DNA of 26,697 bases from UBA9642 sp964545585 (GTDB lineage: Archaea > Nanobdellota > Nanobdellia > Woesearchaeales > UBA9642): positions 1 to 26,697 of the forward strand of contig CAZJFT010000007.1 in assembly GCA_964545585.1 (NCBI GenBank). The letters are read 5' to 3'. Below, one piece after another: positions 15,891 through 23,010 of this stretch. The notes under the pieces are model-generated. The model saw only the letters and a program-made list of their open reading frames with translations, was not told where the DNA came from and made no database searches. Within the stretch, counting starts at the first letter, position 1. Each line of letters starts with the position of its first letter. Both the position numbers and the translations under genes were made by a program.

Positions 15891-16981
15891 TTTTCTTCAT
15901 AAAATATTTTCTCTATTTCATCTGAGACATTCTCCTTCAGACCATTAGGCACTTCTGATAATAATGTCTCATAAAATCCTTTGACGATAAGCCTTTCTGA
16001 TTCTTCAGTATTCAAGCCTCGACTCTGAAGATAGAATAATTTTTCCGCATCAATACGTGTTATGCTCGAACCATGCGTGCACCTGACCTCATCATTATGT
16101 ATCTCTAAATCAGGGATGCTTATCGCCCTTGAAGTTTTGTCTAGCATTAGCATCTCTGTCTTCTGATAACCGTTGCTGTTATTTGCGTTCTCATTTATGT
16201 AGACTAATCCACGCATTATTGCCTTCGAATTGCTCATTATATTACGTACTTGCATCAGACTCTTCGTATTCTTTGCATTATGGTCTGTCCTGGTGAATAT
16301 GTTATATTCAGAATTCTTAGCTAATGTTATTGTGTTCATTATGGAGCCGGAATTATGCCCGTTTATTGATGAATGCAACTCTGTGATGTTCAATTTCGCA
16401 GGTCCTTCAACACTTGTCAAATGAAGGCTTGAATCATTATCTATAGATGCATTCTTTCTAGAATAGATGAAATATCCGCCATAATTCCTTAAGTCTATGA
16501 AATGCAATTTTGAATTCTCTTTCAACATTATGTCTAAGAATTCTGTAGTCATAGGGACAGTATTAGATTTTTCTATAATTTCAGCTGTTGCATGCAGATA
16601 TATTGTTGCCTTAATGTTCTCCTTCACGTAAATTATCAGGTGTGTATATTGGTTTCCGGAGACGGTCTTGTTAATCAGATATTCTCCATCCTCATCCACT
16701 ACTAATATCTTTATCGCCCTCAATGCCGCATGCATATAATCAAGCTTATTGTCTATCTCAGGATTATCTATTATGTGCTGTACTTTCAATCTTACATCCT
16801 GGTCGAGGCCCCTTATTGAATTCTCATCAACTAGTTCCTTGTTTGACGAATAATCAGTACTCCCTGTAATCTTGTATGCATTGTCCAGATCAATATTTAT
16901 CTTCGTACCTATACCTAACCCATTCTTTATATTGTCAAGCTTCAATTCATGAAATTTTTTTAGATATACTTCGCGGTTCAT
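15887..16981 (-). CDS. sufD: Fe-S assembly scaffold subunit SufD
   Basis: Beta-helix partner of SufB in the SufBC2D complex. The C-terminal signature NDEVRCTHGSSITRID...LFYLQSRGL is clear. Cys301 and His303 match the Cys358/His360 spacing of E. coli SufD, where the histidine takes part in cluster assembly. The middle (SKLHFIDLRNYGG to NAKAIMRGLVYI-like strands) is the usual repetitive beta helix. It has 364 residues. The start ATG 16981 is 19 bases after the sufB stop. The N-terminal region is poorly conserved, but the order sufB-sufD-sufS supports the assignment over a second SufB. Confidence 0.94.
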   Translation of the reverse strand: MNREVYLKKFHELKLDNIKNGLGIGTKINIDLDNAYKITGSTDYSSNKELVDENSIRGLDQDVRLKVQHIIDNPEIDNKLDYMHAALRAIKILVVDEDGEYLINKTVSGNQYTHLIIYVKENIKATIYLHATAEIIEKSNTVPMTTEFLDIMLKENSKLHFIDLRNYGGYFIYSRKNASIDNDSSLHLTSVEGPAKLNITELHSSINGHNSGSIMNTITLAKNSEYNIFTRTDHNAKNTKSLMQVRNIMSNSKAIMRGLVYINENANNSNGYQKTEMLMLDKTSRAISIPDLEIHNDEVRCTHGSSITRIDAEKLFYLQSRGLNTEESERLIVKGFYETLLSEVPNGLKENVSDEIEKIFYEEK

Positions 16982-17000
16982 ATTATAATCTACTCGATAT

Positions 17001-18392
17001 CTATCCGAGGCTCCCCTCCATCTCTAATTCTATAAGCCTGTTCATCTCTACAGCATATTCTAATGGTAATTCTTTTACTAATGGTTCTATGAATCCTGAG
17101 ACTATCATCCTTACAGCTTCCTCTACGCTTAATCCTCTGCTCTGTAAATAGAATATCTGCTCTTCAGATATCTTCCCGACTGTAGCTTCATGGACAACAT
17201 CTGATTCCTGCTCTTCAACATCGATGCTTGGATAAGTATTGCTTTGGCTCTTGTTGTCGAACATCAATGCATCACAGCTCACCGAGCATTTGCTGTTCTT
17301 TGCACCTTTAGCGATTTTTATCAATCCACGATATGCTGTTATTCCTCCATCCTTGCTTATGCTCTTGCTCTTTATCGTTGAGCTGGTGTTCTCTGCAAGA
17401 TGATATACTTTAGCGCCCGTATCCTGATTCTGGTCATGACCAGCATATGCGATGCTTATATGGTCTGCTCTTGAATTCTTACCAATCAATACAGATGTAG
17501 GATAGAGCATAGTTGTTCCGCTTCCAAGATTCCCGCCGACCCATTCCATTATAGCGTTCTCTTCAACAATCGCACGTTTCGTATTAAGATTGAAAGTGTT
17601 CCTTGACCAATTCTCTACAGATGAATATCTCATCCTTGCATTCTTGTGCACGTACACTTCTACGCAACCTGCATGTATTGAGCTTGCATTATATAATGGT
17701 GCACTGCATCCTTCAATATAATGGCATTGTGCGCCTTCATCTATCACTATGAGCGTATGCTCGAACTGCCCTCCTTTCTTTGTGTTCATCCTGAAATATG
17801 CTTGTAAAGGGAGATCTACTTTCGTGTCCTTAGGCACATATATGAATGTCCCTCCGCTCCATACTGCGCCATGTAATGCGGCAAATTTGTGGAGGCTAGC
17901 ACTAACATTCTTCATAAAATACTTCTTTACCAAGTCAGGATATTTCTGTACTGCAACGTCCATGTCTTCGAAGATGACGCCTTTCTTCTTCAGGTCTTCC
18001 CTAATATTATGATAGACGACCTGTGAATCATATTGCGCACCCACTCCTGCTAATGCTTTCCTCTCTGCTTCTGGAATACCTAATTTTTCAAACGTCTTCT
18101 TTATGTTCTCAGGGACCTTCTCCCAATCATTTGCATTAGCTTCAGCATCAGGGATAACGAAGTATGTTATCTTATTCAGATCTAATTTTTCTAGGCTTGG
18201 ACCCCAATCAGGCATCTTCAACTGCTCAAAAGTATGCAATGCATGAAGCCTCTTATCAAGCATCCAATCCGGCTCGTTCTTGTACTTGCTTATGTTCCTT
18301 ACAGTCTCCTCATTCAATCCTTCAGGAGCCTTATATCTATCCTTGACATCATCATAATGATCATACAATTCCCGAGTAATGTTGACGTTCAT
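17001..18392 (-). CDS. sufB: Fe-S assembly scaffold SufB
   Basis: Main scaffold of the SUF complex on which clusters are built. Cys373 (VSCDALMFDN), His401 and Glu402 (VVHEATVG) have the same 28-residue spacing as Cys405/His433/Glu434 of E. coli SufB, so the functional site at the SufB-SufD interface is intact. WSGGTFIYVPKDTKVDLPLQAYFRMN, split over residues 178-203, and HYIEGCSAP (224-232) are conserved family blocks. The 463-residue length is standard. Start ATG 18392 lies two bases after the stop of the upstream regulator gene, so both are almost certainly on one mRNA and translation is probably coupled; no separate promoter is seen. Confidence 0.98.
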   Translation of the reverse strand: MNVNITRELYDHYDDVKDRYKAPEGLNEETVRNISKYKNEPDWMLDKRLHALHTFEQLKMPDWGPSLEKLDLNKITYFVIPDAEANANDWEKVPENIKKTFEKLGIPEAERKALAGVGAQYDSQVVYHNIREDLKKKGVIFEDMDVAVQKYPDLVKKYFMKNVSASLHKFAALHGAVWSGGTFIYVPKDTKVDLPLQAYFRMNTKKGGQFEHTLIVIDEGAQCHYIEGCSAPLYNASSIHAGCVEVYVHKNARMRYSSVENWSRNTFNLNTKRAIVEENAIMEWVGGNLGSGTTMLYPTSVLIGKNSRADHISIAYAGHDQNQDTGAKVYHLAENTSSTIKSKSISKDGGITAYRGLIKIAKGAKNSKCSVSCDALMFDNKSQSNTYPSIDVEEQESDVVHEATVGKISEEQIFYLQSRGLSVEEAVRMIVSGFIEPLVKELPLEYAVEMNRLIELEMEGSLG

Positions 18393-18394
18393 TT

Positions 18395-18700
18395 TTATTT
18401 AACTTCCACCTTCATGCATCTAGGACACATCTCTTTAGCGTGCGAATCCACAATCTTAAGTATTGGAACTATCGTGTCCTTGTTGAGAGAGTATATTTTC
18501 TGCTTGCCGCTCCTTTCGAAATTGACGATCTTGCATTCATACAGCTTCCTTAATGAATGACTCACCAGGCTCTGTTCCAATCCTGTGCTTTCCACTATCT
18601 GCATCACGCTAAGCGGCCTCTTGAGAAGTTCCTGTATTATAGACTGATTAGTAGGATTTGCTAACGTCATAAAAAAATCGTTATATGATTTACAAAACAT
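18395..18700 (-). CDS. ArsR-like winged-helix regulator with four cysteines, probable suf repressor/sensor
   Basis: A 101-residue winged-helix protein of the ArsR type: TLANPTNQSIIQELLKRP, then the recognition region IVESTGLEQSLVSHSLRKL, then the wing FERSGKQKIYSL. Cysteines are at 3, 56, 92 and 95, the last two as CPRC in the tail, with His87 close by. This set could hold an Fe-S cluster or metal or act as a redox switch, but the ligands are inferred. It is the first gene of the suf run, two bases before sufB. ATG 18700 is placed at the RNA start predicted from a TATA box at 18723-18730; a second ATG (codon 11) would remove Cys3. A perfect palindrome overlaps the start codon, arguing for autorepression. 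Bacterial SufR and IscR play analogous roles but are different families. Confidence 0.85.
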   Translation of the reverse strand: MFCKSYNDFFMTLANPTNQSIIQELLKRPLSVMQIVESTGLEQSLVSHSLRKLYECKIVNFERSGKQKIYSLNKDTIVPILKIVDSHAKEMCPRCMKVEVK

Positions 18701-18730
18701 ATGAATAGAAATTCATATATGATTTATAAA
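18682..18730 (-). promoter_or_regulatory. Promoter/operator of the suf-stress operon: TATA box, palindrome and direct repeats
   Basis: The TATA box tttataaa (18723-18730) would start RNA near 18701, at the regulator's ATG (18700). Between them is the perfect inverted repeat ATATGAAT-AGAA-ATTCATAT (18699-18718, 8-base arms). Direct copies of tatatgattta(c/t)aaa, 14 of 15 identical, lie at 18682-18696 (inside the gene start) and 18716-18730 (over the TATA box). ATATGA thus recurs at 18683, 18699 and 18717. A protein bound here would block RNA polymerase. The repeats are seen; the operator role is inferred. Confidence 0.7.
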
Positions 18731-18737
18731 GATTGCG

Positions 18738-18758
18738 AAAAGAAATAAAGAAAAAAAA
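18738..18758 (-). terminator. Poly-T terminator of the secreted-protein gene
   Basis: Immediately after the TAA stop at 18759 the minus strand reads eight T, then CTTTATTTCTTTT. Such T tracts terminate archaeal transcription. It separates the secreted-protein gene from the suf promoter, whose TATA box begins only a few bases further on. Confidence 0.7.
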
Positions 18759-20351
18759 TTATCCGCTTATCGCGGCATACCATGGCTTGTCTGTGCCGAT
18801 TACAGCACCGGTCTCTGCATCTATGGTCACTTCAACATCTCCCTGTACAGGGAATACCCCTAGGATAAGGAATTCTTTCTGGCCATCTGCCCTATAGACA
18901 ATCTTGCCTTCTATCTCATCCAACGATATCTCATTGAAGTTTGCTGCAATGACTTCCTTTGCCCTTTCGGAAGCGGTCGCTGGAAGCACTTTCAGCTTCA
19001 CATCTGCAGATTCTGTCTCAACAAATATCCCGTCTGAATTGCTCTTCAAAGTCGTCCTTGTCCTTGCTGTGACATTGCCATCATCAAGATAAGTCTCCAA
19101 CTTATCAGAGTTAGTCCTTATCCTGACAGCATTTCCTGTGCTTACGCTTATATCTATACCATCAACAAGCATCCCTGAATCAACCTTTACAACACCAGAC
19201 CTTGATCTCACATCAGGACTTTTTGCGCCTGGCTCAATCCTTATCTGTGTTGCTGTTATGACTGAATCCGATGTTGCTAAATCGATTCCTGAATCCCTAT
19301 TCAAAGTGACTGCCGGCCTCTTCTTATCTATCACAAAAACGGCACTGTTTGAATCTATCTCAAGCAATTCAATCCTATGATTATAAACCAACAGCTTATT
19401 CTCATTAACTGCTAATGTATAATCATTACTCTTCTGTGTATCCACGCTCGCTACATTCGTGACAGACGCAGCTACAGGACCTATGTAACGGACATTCACT
19501 GATGCACTAGGTATTACATCTGTGTATGGATCATAGTTTATTGATGTTATCTTTACATCAAAAACTCCTCCTACCCTGAATGTCGACCCTAAACTGCCCT
19601 TGAATTTCTCTCCGAACTCGACAGGCTGTGCAGGTGTCCCAGTAGATAAATCTGCTTTCCATATCACTTTGAAAGCTGCAGCACCAGTCCCTCTATCTTC
19701 AAGGGTTATTGCATAGTCACCATACATCTTAGTCTCTGGTATGGAATCAAACCTTAATGATGTCGGAGCGACATCTGCAACATTCGTGCTATCAACGACA
19801 GTTATTCCTGCCAAACCTTGACCAGGACTTCCTAGTGCTCCTGGTGGCAATACATATGTCAGTGTAAATTTCAATTTACCACCAATAGTATATTCTTCTC
19901 CAGTCTTTATCTTGAACAGCTCATTGAATCCTGCACTATTTGTAGCACTGGCTGTGACAGGTCCCTTCGAAACGGTTATTCCTATCGCTTTCGCTGTAAT
20001 GTCTGTCAATTCTATGACATGCCCCTTATATGTCAGTGATTCACCGACTTTCAAGTTGTACTTTGCTGCGGGCGTCGTGTCTGAATAATCAAGAGTCAAC
20101 ACTAATGCCGCAGTATCATATATATTTACTATTGATGCAGCACTGTCCACAACGGATGAAGATATGGAGTCTAGATATATATTGAGACCATCTACCTTCA
20201 ATGTCTGGCCAATCTGCAATTTCACATTCTCTCCAAGATTTGCCTGTACTGTCAATGCACTGTCAGATGTCAATCCTGCAACACTGCCTGAAAGCATCAA
20301 TAATATCATGACAATCGCAAACAAACCTGTCATTATATTTGTCTTTTTCAT
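18759..20351 (-). CDS. Secreted beta-repeat protein, S-layer-like, with PepSY-like C-terminus
   Basis: Family not firmly recognised. A clear signal peptide (residues 1 to about 26, MKKTNI then FAIVMILLMLSGSVAG) is followed by at least five copies of a 25-residue beta motif, roughly L-x-V-G-x-x-L-x-x-x-G-x-x-I-x-L-x-x-I. They start near residues 41, 97, 144, 240 and 301, with a degenerate copy near 198. A less repetitive region follows, then a C-terminal block (about 461-530) ending VEVTIDAETGAVIGT, which looks PepSY-like. There is no C-terminal membrane anchor, and only a few cysteine-free, Thr/Ser-rich stretches. A perfect AGGAGG with five-base spacing precedes ATG 20351. It could be an S-layer or S-layer-associated protein. 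The gene follows a membrane-bound regulator in the same direction. Confidence 0.82.
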   Translation of the reverse strand: MKKTNIMTGLFAIVMILLMLSGSVAGLTSDSALTVQANLGENVKLQIGQTLKVDGLNIYLDSISSSVVDSAASIVNIYDTAALVLTLDYSDTTPAAKYNLKVGESLTYKGHVIELTDITAKAIGITVSKGPVTASATNSAGFNELFKIKTGEEYTIGGKLKFTLTYVLPPGALGSPGQGLAGITVVDSTNVADVAPTSLRFDSIPETKMYGDYAITLEDRGTGAAAFKVIWKADLSTGTPAQPVEFGEKFKGSLGSTFRVGGVFDVKITSINYDPYTDVIPSASVNVRYIGPVAASVTNVASVDTQKSNDYTLAVNENKLLVYNHRIELLEIDSNSAVFVIDKKRPAVTLNRDSGIDLATSDSVITATQIRIEPGAKSPDVRSRSGVVKVDSGMLVDGIDISVSTGNAVRIRTNSDKLETYLDDGNVTARTRTTLKSNSDGIFVETESADVKLKVLPATASERAKEVIAANFNEISLDEIEGKIVYRADGQKEFLILGVFPVQGDVEVTIDAETGAVIGTDKPWYAAISG

Positions 20352-20361
20352 TTTAACCTCC

Positions 20362-20381
20362 TGAACGATAATAATCGTTCA
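20362..20381 (-). promoter_or_regulatory. Inverted repeat in the leader of the secreted-protein gene
   Basis: TGAACGAT-AATA-ATCGTTCA is a perfect 8-base inverted repeat with a four-base spacer, lying between the predicted RNA start (about 20384) and the AGGAGG ribosome binding site. It could be a repressor operator or an RNA hairpin protecting the 5' end. The palindrome is seen; its role is inferred. Confidence 0.6.
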
Positions 20382-20405
20382 TATTAGACATATAAGTGAG
20401 ACCAA

Positions 20406-20413
20406 TATTTAAA
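20406..20413 (-). promoter_or_regulatory. TATA box of the secreted-protein gene
   Basis: The minus strand reads TTTAAATA within gttttaaatattgg, about 58 bases before ATG 20351. It would give a leader of about 33 bases carrying the palindrome and AGGAGG. This leadered transcript contrasts with the leaderless genes in the window. Confidence 0.55.
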
Positions 20414-20441
20414 ACTTGAGAGGTCCTTTAAGCATAAAAAA

Positions 20442-20496
20442 TGGACCAAAATCGTTTTTATAGGATTTAAAGGCAGAATATTGGTCCAAATCCTAT
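20442..20496 (-). repeat. Interleaved inverted repeats after the membrane regulator gene
   Basis: Two overlapping inverted repeats are visible: TGGACCA (20442-20448) with TGGTCCA (20482-20488), and ATAGGATTT (20460-20468) with AAATCCTAT (20488-20496). The second overlaps the regulator's stop codon. On the minus strand they are followed by a short T run (20435-20441), so the stretch may terminate the regulator's transcript. As it also lies upstream of the secreted-protein promoter, it could bind a regulator. Confidence 0.5.
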
Positions 20497-21593
20497 TTAG
20501 AAGCAAACCATTCGGTCAATCGGACTTTCTTTATCTTTCCTGACTTTTCCCATTCAATTATTTTCTTTGCCTCAAGGCTTTGAAGCAATCTGACAAGCGT
20601 CGTTTTAGGTATGCCTACGCCATATACAATCTTTGCCTGATGAAGATAAAATCCTTGGGGCTTGCCGTTTGAAGCGACATGTTTTTCCTGCTCATCCAAA
20701 ATGTAATTGACAACCTTCCGTTCATTCGCATTCAATGCAGTCATTATATCTTTCTTTATGCTATCCTTAGAAATGACAATTTTATCATCATCGGTCTTAT
20801 CAGCATTAACCACATCATCATTCACATCATCTTTTTCAGCCGCAGAATGCGTATGCTTATCATGAGACTCTAAAGCAGTTGTCCTTTTTCTTCCCAAGTA
20901 TTTCTTATAAAATATGATATAATACCCTATTGACAAGACCATTATCACAATCACGATGATGATTACCCATATTGTTTTAGGATTACTGGCAGAATACTTA
21001 TCGAATCTCATGACGATATTCTTTGCAGATCCTTTTTCTATATAGTCATCCTGGCTTATCACGAAATCTCCCGCAGCTGCCCTGAATGTACAATTGCCTA
21101 TGGGAAGGAAATATGCTTCTGCTATGCCAAAATTATCAGTCCTGAAATATTTCTGTTCCCCAGACAAAGCGATACAATCTATCCGTACTGGAATGTCATT
21201 CAATGGCGCATCATCCATATCAAGGACTTCGATTTTTCTAGAGCCGACAGGGACGGCATCTAATTCTACGCTTTTGTTCGCGTCAGCATTTATGCTTGTC
21301 TTTCCATAATAATCAAACCCTGGAGTTGCAGGATTGTCTATGCCTATTGACAGTTCATAGAATCCTTGATATAAGGAGAATTTCAGGAGATTATTTTTGC
21401 CCACAACCTGATTGCCTTCGGTAATATTTTGCACATTGAAATCGTATATAAAATATCTGGAATTATACCCATCGATATTTACGGCATTCACAGAAATAAG
21501 TATATCATATGTTTCCTGGGCAAGAACTACTGAAGTCGATGACAAGAAATACAACAATATGATTAATAGCCATCCCCCTCTCTTTTTACCCAT
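20493..21593 (-). CDS. Membrane-anchored winged-helix regulator with extracellular sensor domain
   Basis: Numbering from ATG 21593: signal peptide or N-terminal helix (1 to about 26, ending VVLAQE), an extracellular beta-sandwich region (30-200) resembling carboxypeptidase-regulatory/Ig-like folds, one membrane helix (about 207-229, TIWVIIIVIVIMVLSIGYYI) and a charged linker rich in Asp and Lys. A cytoplasmic winged helix follows at about 275-366 (LNANERKVVNYILDE, GIPKTTLVRLLQSLEAKKIIEWEKSGKIKKVRLT). This is the design of archaeal one-component membrane regulators that read a surface signal and bind DNA directly. An upstream in-frame ATG exists at 21614, but TATA-like sequence at 21618-21628 places the RNA start at about 21597, favouring 21593. 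The secreted repeat protein downstream is a plausible target; this is inferred from adjacency. Confidence 0.85.
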   Translation of the reverse strand: MGKKRGGWLLIILLYFLSSTSVVLAQETYDILISVNAVNIDGYNSRYFIYDFNVQNITEGNQVVGKNNLLKFSLYQGFYELSIGIDNPATPGFDYYGKTSINADANKSVELDAVPVGSRKIEVLDMDDAPLNDIPVRIDCIALSGEQKYFRTDNFGIAEAYFLPIGNCTFRAAAGDFVISQDDYIEKGSAKNIVMRFDKYSASNPKTIWVIIIVIVIMVLSIGYYIIFYKKYLGRKRTTALESHDKHTHSAAEKDDVNDDVVNADKTDDDKIVISKDSIKKDIMTALNANERKVVNYILDEQEKHVASNGKPQGFYLHQAKIVYGVGIPKTTLVRLLQSLEAKKIIEWEKSGKIKKVRLTEWFASK

Positions 21594-21628
21594 AAATGCA
21601 ATAAAGCAATGCATTTTTAATATTTTAT
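21594..21628 (-). promoter_or_regulatory. TATA box and inverted repeat of the membrane regulator gene
   Basis: An AT-rich TATA-like block (ttaatattttat, 21618-21628) lies about 30 bases before ATG 21593. Between them AAATGCA (21594-21600) and TGCATTT (21610-21616) form a seven-base inverted repeat ending at the start codon. That is a position where a bound regulator would block transcription, so autoregulation is possible. The TATA match is weak. Confidence 0.45.
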
Positions 21629-21640
21629 GGAAATAAATGC

Positions 21641-22939
21641 CTAGTTTCCGCTTGTAATCCTATATGCGTCATCCAAACTCACTAATTCTTCCTTTCCAGA
21701 ATGCATGTTCTTCAACTTGATTTTCTGCTCTGCAAGCTCAGAGTCCCCAATGAATGCAACGAATGGAATCTTCAATGAGTTAGCATAATCAAGATTCTTA
21801 GAGACTCCTTTTTCCATCAGGTCAATCTCAACTTTCAATCCTGCCTCTCTCAACTTTGTTGCTATGACAAGCGATTCCTTGAATGTCTTTATAGGGATTA
21901 TATATAATTGAGTGACTGATCTCCTCTGTTCAATCCCTGATAGTTTCAATGCATCAGTTATAGGCTCAAGTCCAAAACTTATTCCTACAGCAGGATAATC
22001 CCTTGCATTCTCTGCATACATCCCTATCATGTTGTCATATCTACCGCCACCGCATATGCTTGATGTCATCTTTGAATCTTTCAAGAATCCCTCAAACACT
22101 GTTCCAGTATAATAAGCGAGTCCTCTTGCGAGCGAAAGATTGAGCTGTATCCTTCCTGGCTCGACAAATCTTAAGTATGAGAATAATTCATCCAATTCAT
22201 TCAATCCTTCAAGACCTAATTCCGAAGTTATTGATTGCCTCATAGAATTTATAATCTCCTGTGTTGTCCCTTCCATCTGGAATATCTCTTCAATCTTCTC
22301 TATTGATGTATCCTTCACTCCTTTCTCGAATAATTCTTTACGTACAGCACTAATCCCTTGCTTCTTCATCTTATCAATGCTCACTATTACACTCTCACGT
22401 AATTCTCTAGGGATATCACAATAATCCATAATACCGAACAGCAACTTGCGATTATTGACCTCGATATATGCATCTAATCCTAATTCCTTGAATGCATCAA
22501 GGGCTAACAATATGAGCTCTGCCTCTGCCTTTACAGACGCGCATCCAGCTATATCGACGTCGCATTGCCAGAATTCCCTATACCTGCCTAATTTTATCGG
22601 ACCATCCCTGAAAACTCTGCCTATCTCATACCTTTTGAATGGCATCTTCAAGTTCGGGTTCAATGCGATGAATCTTGAGAATGGGACAGTCAGGTCAAAC
22701 CTTAAGCCTAAATCACGATTACCTTGATCTGTGAGCTTGAATATCTCTTTTGCCGCATCACTCTCTGTTCCCGCAGCGAACTTTGCTGTAAGAGTGTCAA
22801 GTCTTTCTATGCTTGGAGTTTCAAGGGGAGAATAGCCATACCTTTGGAATATGCTAACTAGCTTATTCACCATGTCATCCCTTATTATCTTATCCTCTGG
22901 AGCAAAATCTCGCACTCCTTTTGCCATCTCTATTGTCAT
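21641..22939 (-). CDS. hisS: Histidyl-tRNA synthetase
   Basis: Class II synthetase charging tRNA-His. Seen: GVRDFAPED at the N-terminus, motif 2 (RVFRDGP 108-114 and REFWQCDVDI 121-130), the histidine-A signature ARGLAYYTG (271-279), CGGGRYD (296-302), motif 3 with GISFGLEP (319-326), and a C-terminal anticodon-binding domain (about 340-432). The length of 432 residues is typical. ATG 22939 coincides with the RNA start predicted from the TATA box at 22961-22968, so the mRNA is probably leaderless; the ATG four codons later is the alternative. It is divergent from the 129-residue gene at 23011. Confidence 0.97.
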   Translation of the reverse strand: MTIEMAKGVRDFAPEDKIIRDDMVNKLVSIFQRYGYSPLETPSIERLDTLTAKFAAGTESDAAKEIFKLTDQGNRDLGLRFDLTVPFSRFIALNPNLKMPFKRYEIGRVFRDGPIKLGRYREFWQCDVDIAGCASVKAEAELILLALDAFKELGLDAYIEVNNRKLLFGIMDYCDIPRELRESVIVSIDKMKKQGISAVRKELFEKGVKDTSIEKIEEIFQMEGTTQEIINSMRQSITSELGLEGLNELDELFSYLRFVEPGRIQLNLSLARGLAYYTGTVFEGFLKDSKMTSSICGGGRYDNMIGMYAENARDYPAVGISFGLEPITDALKLSGIEQRRSVTQLYIIPIKTFKESLVIATKLREAGLKVEIDLMEKGVSKNLDYANSLKIPFVAFIGDSELAEQKIKLKNMHSGKEELVSLDDAYRITSGN

Positions 22940-22960
22940 GATATATGGATGGAACGGTGT

Positions 22961-22968
22961 TTTAAATA
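22961..22968 (-). promoter_or_regulatory. TATA box of hisS
   Basis: The minus strand reads TATTTAAA, centred 25-26 bases before ATG 22939, as expected for a leaderless archaeal transcript. Confidence 0.65.
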
Positions 22969-22981
22969 GTTGATGGAAAAA

Positions 22982-22988
22982 TTTATAT
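22982..22988 (+). promoter_or_regulatory. TATA box of the 129-residue gene
   Basis: TTTATAT is centred 26 bases before ATG 23011, again predicting a leaderless mRNA. It is only 14 bases from the hisS TATA box, so the two divergent promoters may compete or share bound factors. Confidence 0.55.
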
Positions 22989-23010
22989 CCATTATGAGTT
23001 TCCCATCAAT

